Positions 13,301 to 15,097 of a DNA stretch of 15,097 nt are shown in pieces (within the stretch, counting starts at the first letter, position 1; each line of letters starts with the position of its first letter). A model generated the notes under the pieces. That model was given only the letters and a program-made list of their open reading frames with translations, had not been told where the DNA came from and ran no database searches. Both the position numbers and the translations under genes were made by a program. Source of the DNA: Clostridia bacterium (lineage in GTDB: Bacteria > Bacillota > Clostridia > Oscillospirales > QAMX01); contig JAKSPX010000008.1 in assembly GCA_024404415.1 (NCBI GenBank), forward strand, positions 1 to 15,097. Reading direction: 5' to 3'.

Positions 13301-14716
13301 TCAAACCCCGATATGCTTATTTTTAAGCAGTTCGGATATCGTTTGCGGTGCTGCTTTGATTTTATGACAGATAAGTCTAAATGTAACGCCTTCCGATTGA
13401 ATACTCAGCTTGGAATCCTCACCGGGATATGAAAAGCAGCAGGTCGCGGATTCCGTACCGCACAAGGCTTCGGATCCCCCGAAAAACAGCTCGCAGAGCA
13501 CTTTGTCAAATAAAAGCCGCGCATGGATCTCGGGATATCCGATCGGGTACTCGTCTTTGCCGCATATTATTTTCCTGCCTGTCAATGTCAGCGAGAACTG
13601 CTCGCCGACAGTCAGGCTGAGATACCCGTTATCATCTCTGAAAACGCACGCCAGCTCCATATCCGCCGTCTCCTGGAAGGGGATCCGGGTATCAGCGGTG
13701 ATCTCCATACTGAAATCCGGATCTCTCAAGTTCAGAAGCTCGGTTATCGGTTTCTGGATGATACGCATATCTTCCGACAATGCCAATTCCCGCGGCACGC
13801 CCATGCACCCATCCCACAAGTCCGACGCATGGAAGCCGCTGATCCACCCGCAGAGGACCGTGCGATTTTGCTGACGATAGACGCAGGTCGCATAAAACCC
13901 CCGGTCGCAGGGAGATGACTGCGAATGATATCCGTAGCTCAGGATCTCATGCCGTTCCGGCGTGAATCGCAGCGTTTCCGCATCCAGCGTTCCGATAAAA
14001 ACCTCGATCGCCCGATACGGGCTATATATCAGCACCCATTTTCCACCGAGCGGAAAGAAATTGACGACCTCACCGTTGTGCTCAAATAAAACGCCGCGAT
14101 AGTTCCAGCGCTGAAGCGAATCATCTGCCGCTTCGTAAACCGGAAGCGGGTCTCCGCCGGGTTCAACACATTTGCTGATCGTAAGGTATTTCTTGCCGTT
14201 TACCTCAAACACATAAGGGTCGCTCCATCCGCCGTAAAAAGCCGGTCCCCCATGGTTTTCCAACGTCATAAACGGTTCTCCGGGTACCCTCTCAAAGTGC
14301 AGAAAATCCTGATCTCCGATTGCCGCGCGATGTGTTCTGCGGTTTTCCGGCGGTTTCGGCACGCTTGTATACAGTAAAACCGGATCATTATTCCCGTCAA
14401 AGCCGATCCAACCGTCATTGGTGCGCAGTTCCTGACTGTCCGGCATCATGGGTATCGGCAGGTGTTCCCAATGCAGGAGATCCTTTGACCGGACATGCCA
14501 AAAGATGCTGCGCTCCCCCGGCTCTCCGCATTCCGGATTTACATCAACGAACATATGATACCAGTCTTTGTGAAAAACCGCGCCCCAGCAGTCGATCATA
14601 AAATGCGATGGTGTTGTCAGGTGCCACTGCGGATGGCGGATGTCCTCCCAGGCGGAAGCCATGTCTTCCAGAATCCGCTGTTCTTCGGGCAGTAGAGCGT
14701 CAGATGCAGTACCCAA
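13301..14716 (-). CDS. Divergent GH32-family protein (fructan/sucrose hydrolase-like)
   Basis: A 471-residue protein with the five-bladed propeller and C-terminal beta-sandwich layout of family GH32, which cleaves beta-fructosides such as sucrose, inulin or levan. The three key acids can be placed: Asp42 (FMIDCWG in place of WMNDPNG), Asp166 (WSDPYVF in place of FRDP) and Glu216 (GEVVNFFPLGGKWVLIYSP in place of WECPDFFPL). WDGCMGVPRELAL (about 308-320) matches the end of the propeller. The acids remain but the residues around them are changed, so the substrate may not be fructose-based. The start is uncertain: TTG at 14716 has AAAGGA 12 bases upstream; the next ATG would remove 18 residues. 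There is no signal peptide. Confidence 0.85.
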   Translation of the reverse strand: MGTASDALLPEEQRILEDMASAWEDIRHPQWHLTTPSHFMIDCWGAVFHKDWYHMFVDVNPECGEPGERSIFWHVRSKDLLHWEHLPIPMMPDSQELRTNDGWIGFDGNNDPVLLYTSVPKPPENRRTHRAAIGDQDFLHFERVPGEPFMTLENHGGPAFYGGWSDPYVFEVNGKKYLTISKCVEPGGDPLPVYEAADDSLQRWNYRGVLFEHNGEVVNFFPLGGKWVLIYSPYRAIEVFIGTLDAETLRFTPERHEILSYGYHSQSSPCDRGFYATCVYRQQNRTVLCGWISGFHASDLWDGCMGVPRELALSEDMRIIQKPITELLNLRDPDFSMEITADTRIPFQETADMELACVFRDDNGYLSLTVGEQFSLTLTGRKIICGKDEYPIGYPEIHARLLFDKVLCELFFGGSEALCGTESATCCFSYPGEDSKLSIQSEGVTFRLICHKIKAAPQTISELLKNKHIGV

Positions 14717-14807
14717 TGGGTATTCAGTCCTTTCCTGCGGTTTTTTCGGATATGTCGAAACGTACGGGCTTAATGCCGTGACCTTACTTCACTTCTATCC
14801 ATAAAGC

Positions 14808-14836
14808 AGTATACCATAGCATCGGTAAAAATACAA
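14808..14836 (-). promoter_or_regulatory. Sigma-A promoter of the GH32 gene
   Basis: On the minus strand, TTGTAT (14836-14831), 17 bases and TATACT (14813-14808). The transcript would have a leader of about 85 bases before the TTG start, in which I see no recognisable riboswitch. Confidence 0.7.
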
Positions 14837-14858
14837 TGACATTCAAACTGCCAAACAA

Positions 14859-14895
14859 AAGAGCTGACCGATCAGTTCTTGGTCAGTTAGCTCTT
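14859..14895. terminator. Hairpin upstream of the GH32 promoter, probable bidirectional terminator
   Basis: AAGAGCT and AGCTCTT (14859-14865, 14889-14895) pair, and GACC/GGTC continue the stem after a 4-base bulge. Both exits are T-rich: TTATTCTTT on the plus strand and TTTTGTTT on the minus strand. It would end a minus-strand transcript coming from beyond the right edge. Its opening bases AAAAGAGCTG are the same as those at the left end of the element at 10564. Confidence 0.6.
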
Positions 14896-15097
14896 ATTCT
14901 TTGAATAATGGAATTTTGCCCGCAATCTGTTGTCACGACTCCGGGAAAACCCGACTTTTGCAGGTGTTTACCGGAAAAAGTGACTCCGTGATATTATTCC
15001 CACTCGCAAACACAAAGTCGACCTAAACGACTTTGCTTAGGAAATATGGCTCGATTTGACTCGCATTGTTTCAGATTATCCTATTTACATAGGGTGT
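14896..15097. other. Right-edge intergenic stretch, no gene recognised
   Basis: No frame on either strand is long or convincing; the longest minus-strand open run here is about 34 codons with no start. An 8-base inverted repeat (CAAAGTCG at 15013-15020, CGACTTTG at 15028-15035) is the only structure seen. The region is AT-rich compared with most of the window. Confidence 0.5.

Noticed and set aside
14717..14807. Riboswitch or attenuator in the GH32 leader
   Set aside because: No conserved riboswitch core or terminator/anti-terminator pair could be identified by eye in the roughly 85-base leader.
14905..15005. Minus-strand open run near the right edge as a possible gene remnant
   Set aside because: Only about 34 codons, no start or ribosome site and no recognisable family; too little to call.

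Overview
The window looks like a stretch of chromosome from a fairly GC-rich clostridial Firmicute (Oscillospiraceae or Lachnospiraceae-like). This is inferred from consensus sigma-A promoters (TTGnnn, 17 bases, TATAAT), strong AGGAGG-type ribosome sites, a YtrA-type GntR regulator with its ABC exporter, a butanol-dehydrogenase-type Fe-alcohol dehydrogenase, a D-lactate dehydrogenase, and GH42 and GH32 glycosidases. No rRNA, tRNA, CRISPR array, phage module or intact transposase was seen.

Layout. (1) 1-1357, minus: a GH42 beta-galactosidase-like gene whose 3' end runs off the left edge. (2) 1395-1511: a divergent promoter region with two 18-base palindromes that look like operators for the next gene. 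(3) 1521-5292, plus: a tightly packed operon of a GntR/YtrA regulator, two short membrane proteins, an ABC ATPase and a secreted beta-rich protein, followed by a small membrane protein (5311-5625). (4) 5621-5712: a large nested hairpin repeat between convergent genes. (5) 8621-5728, minus: an operon of Fe-alcohol dehydrogenase, FMN-binding split-barrel protein and CapA-like protein, driven by a perfect consensus promoter that sits inside a hairpin. (6) 8655-10556: a TauE/SafE permease and a P1/S58 (DmpA-like) peptidase, divergent. (7) 10564-10751: an inverted-repeat element. (8) 10755-11753, minus: D-lactate dehydrogenase. (9) 11834-12660: an AT-rich GNAT acetyltransferase gene flanked by a duplicated promoter segment and a duplicated scrap of the D-lactate dehydrogenase gene, ahead of a putative lipoprotein gene. 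(10) 13301-14716, minus: a divergent GH32 protein. (11) 14717-15097: leader, promoter and hairpins with no recognisable gene.

How the genes may work together. The regulator, permeases, ATPase and secreted protein form one co-transcribed, probably autoregulated envelope system. YtrA relatives sense cell-envelope stress or peptide antibiotics, but the substrate here is unknown. The two glycosidases at the ends supply sugars, while the alcohol and D-lactate dehydrogenases fit NADH disposal during fermentation. The most notable observations are the ABC/secreted-protein operon with its twin operators, the duplication around the GNAT gene, the insertion within a terminator-like hairpin, and the GH32 enzyme with rewritten active-site motifs.
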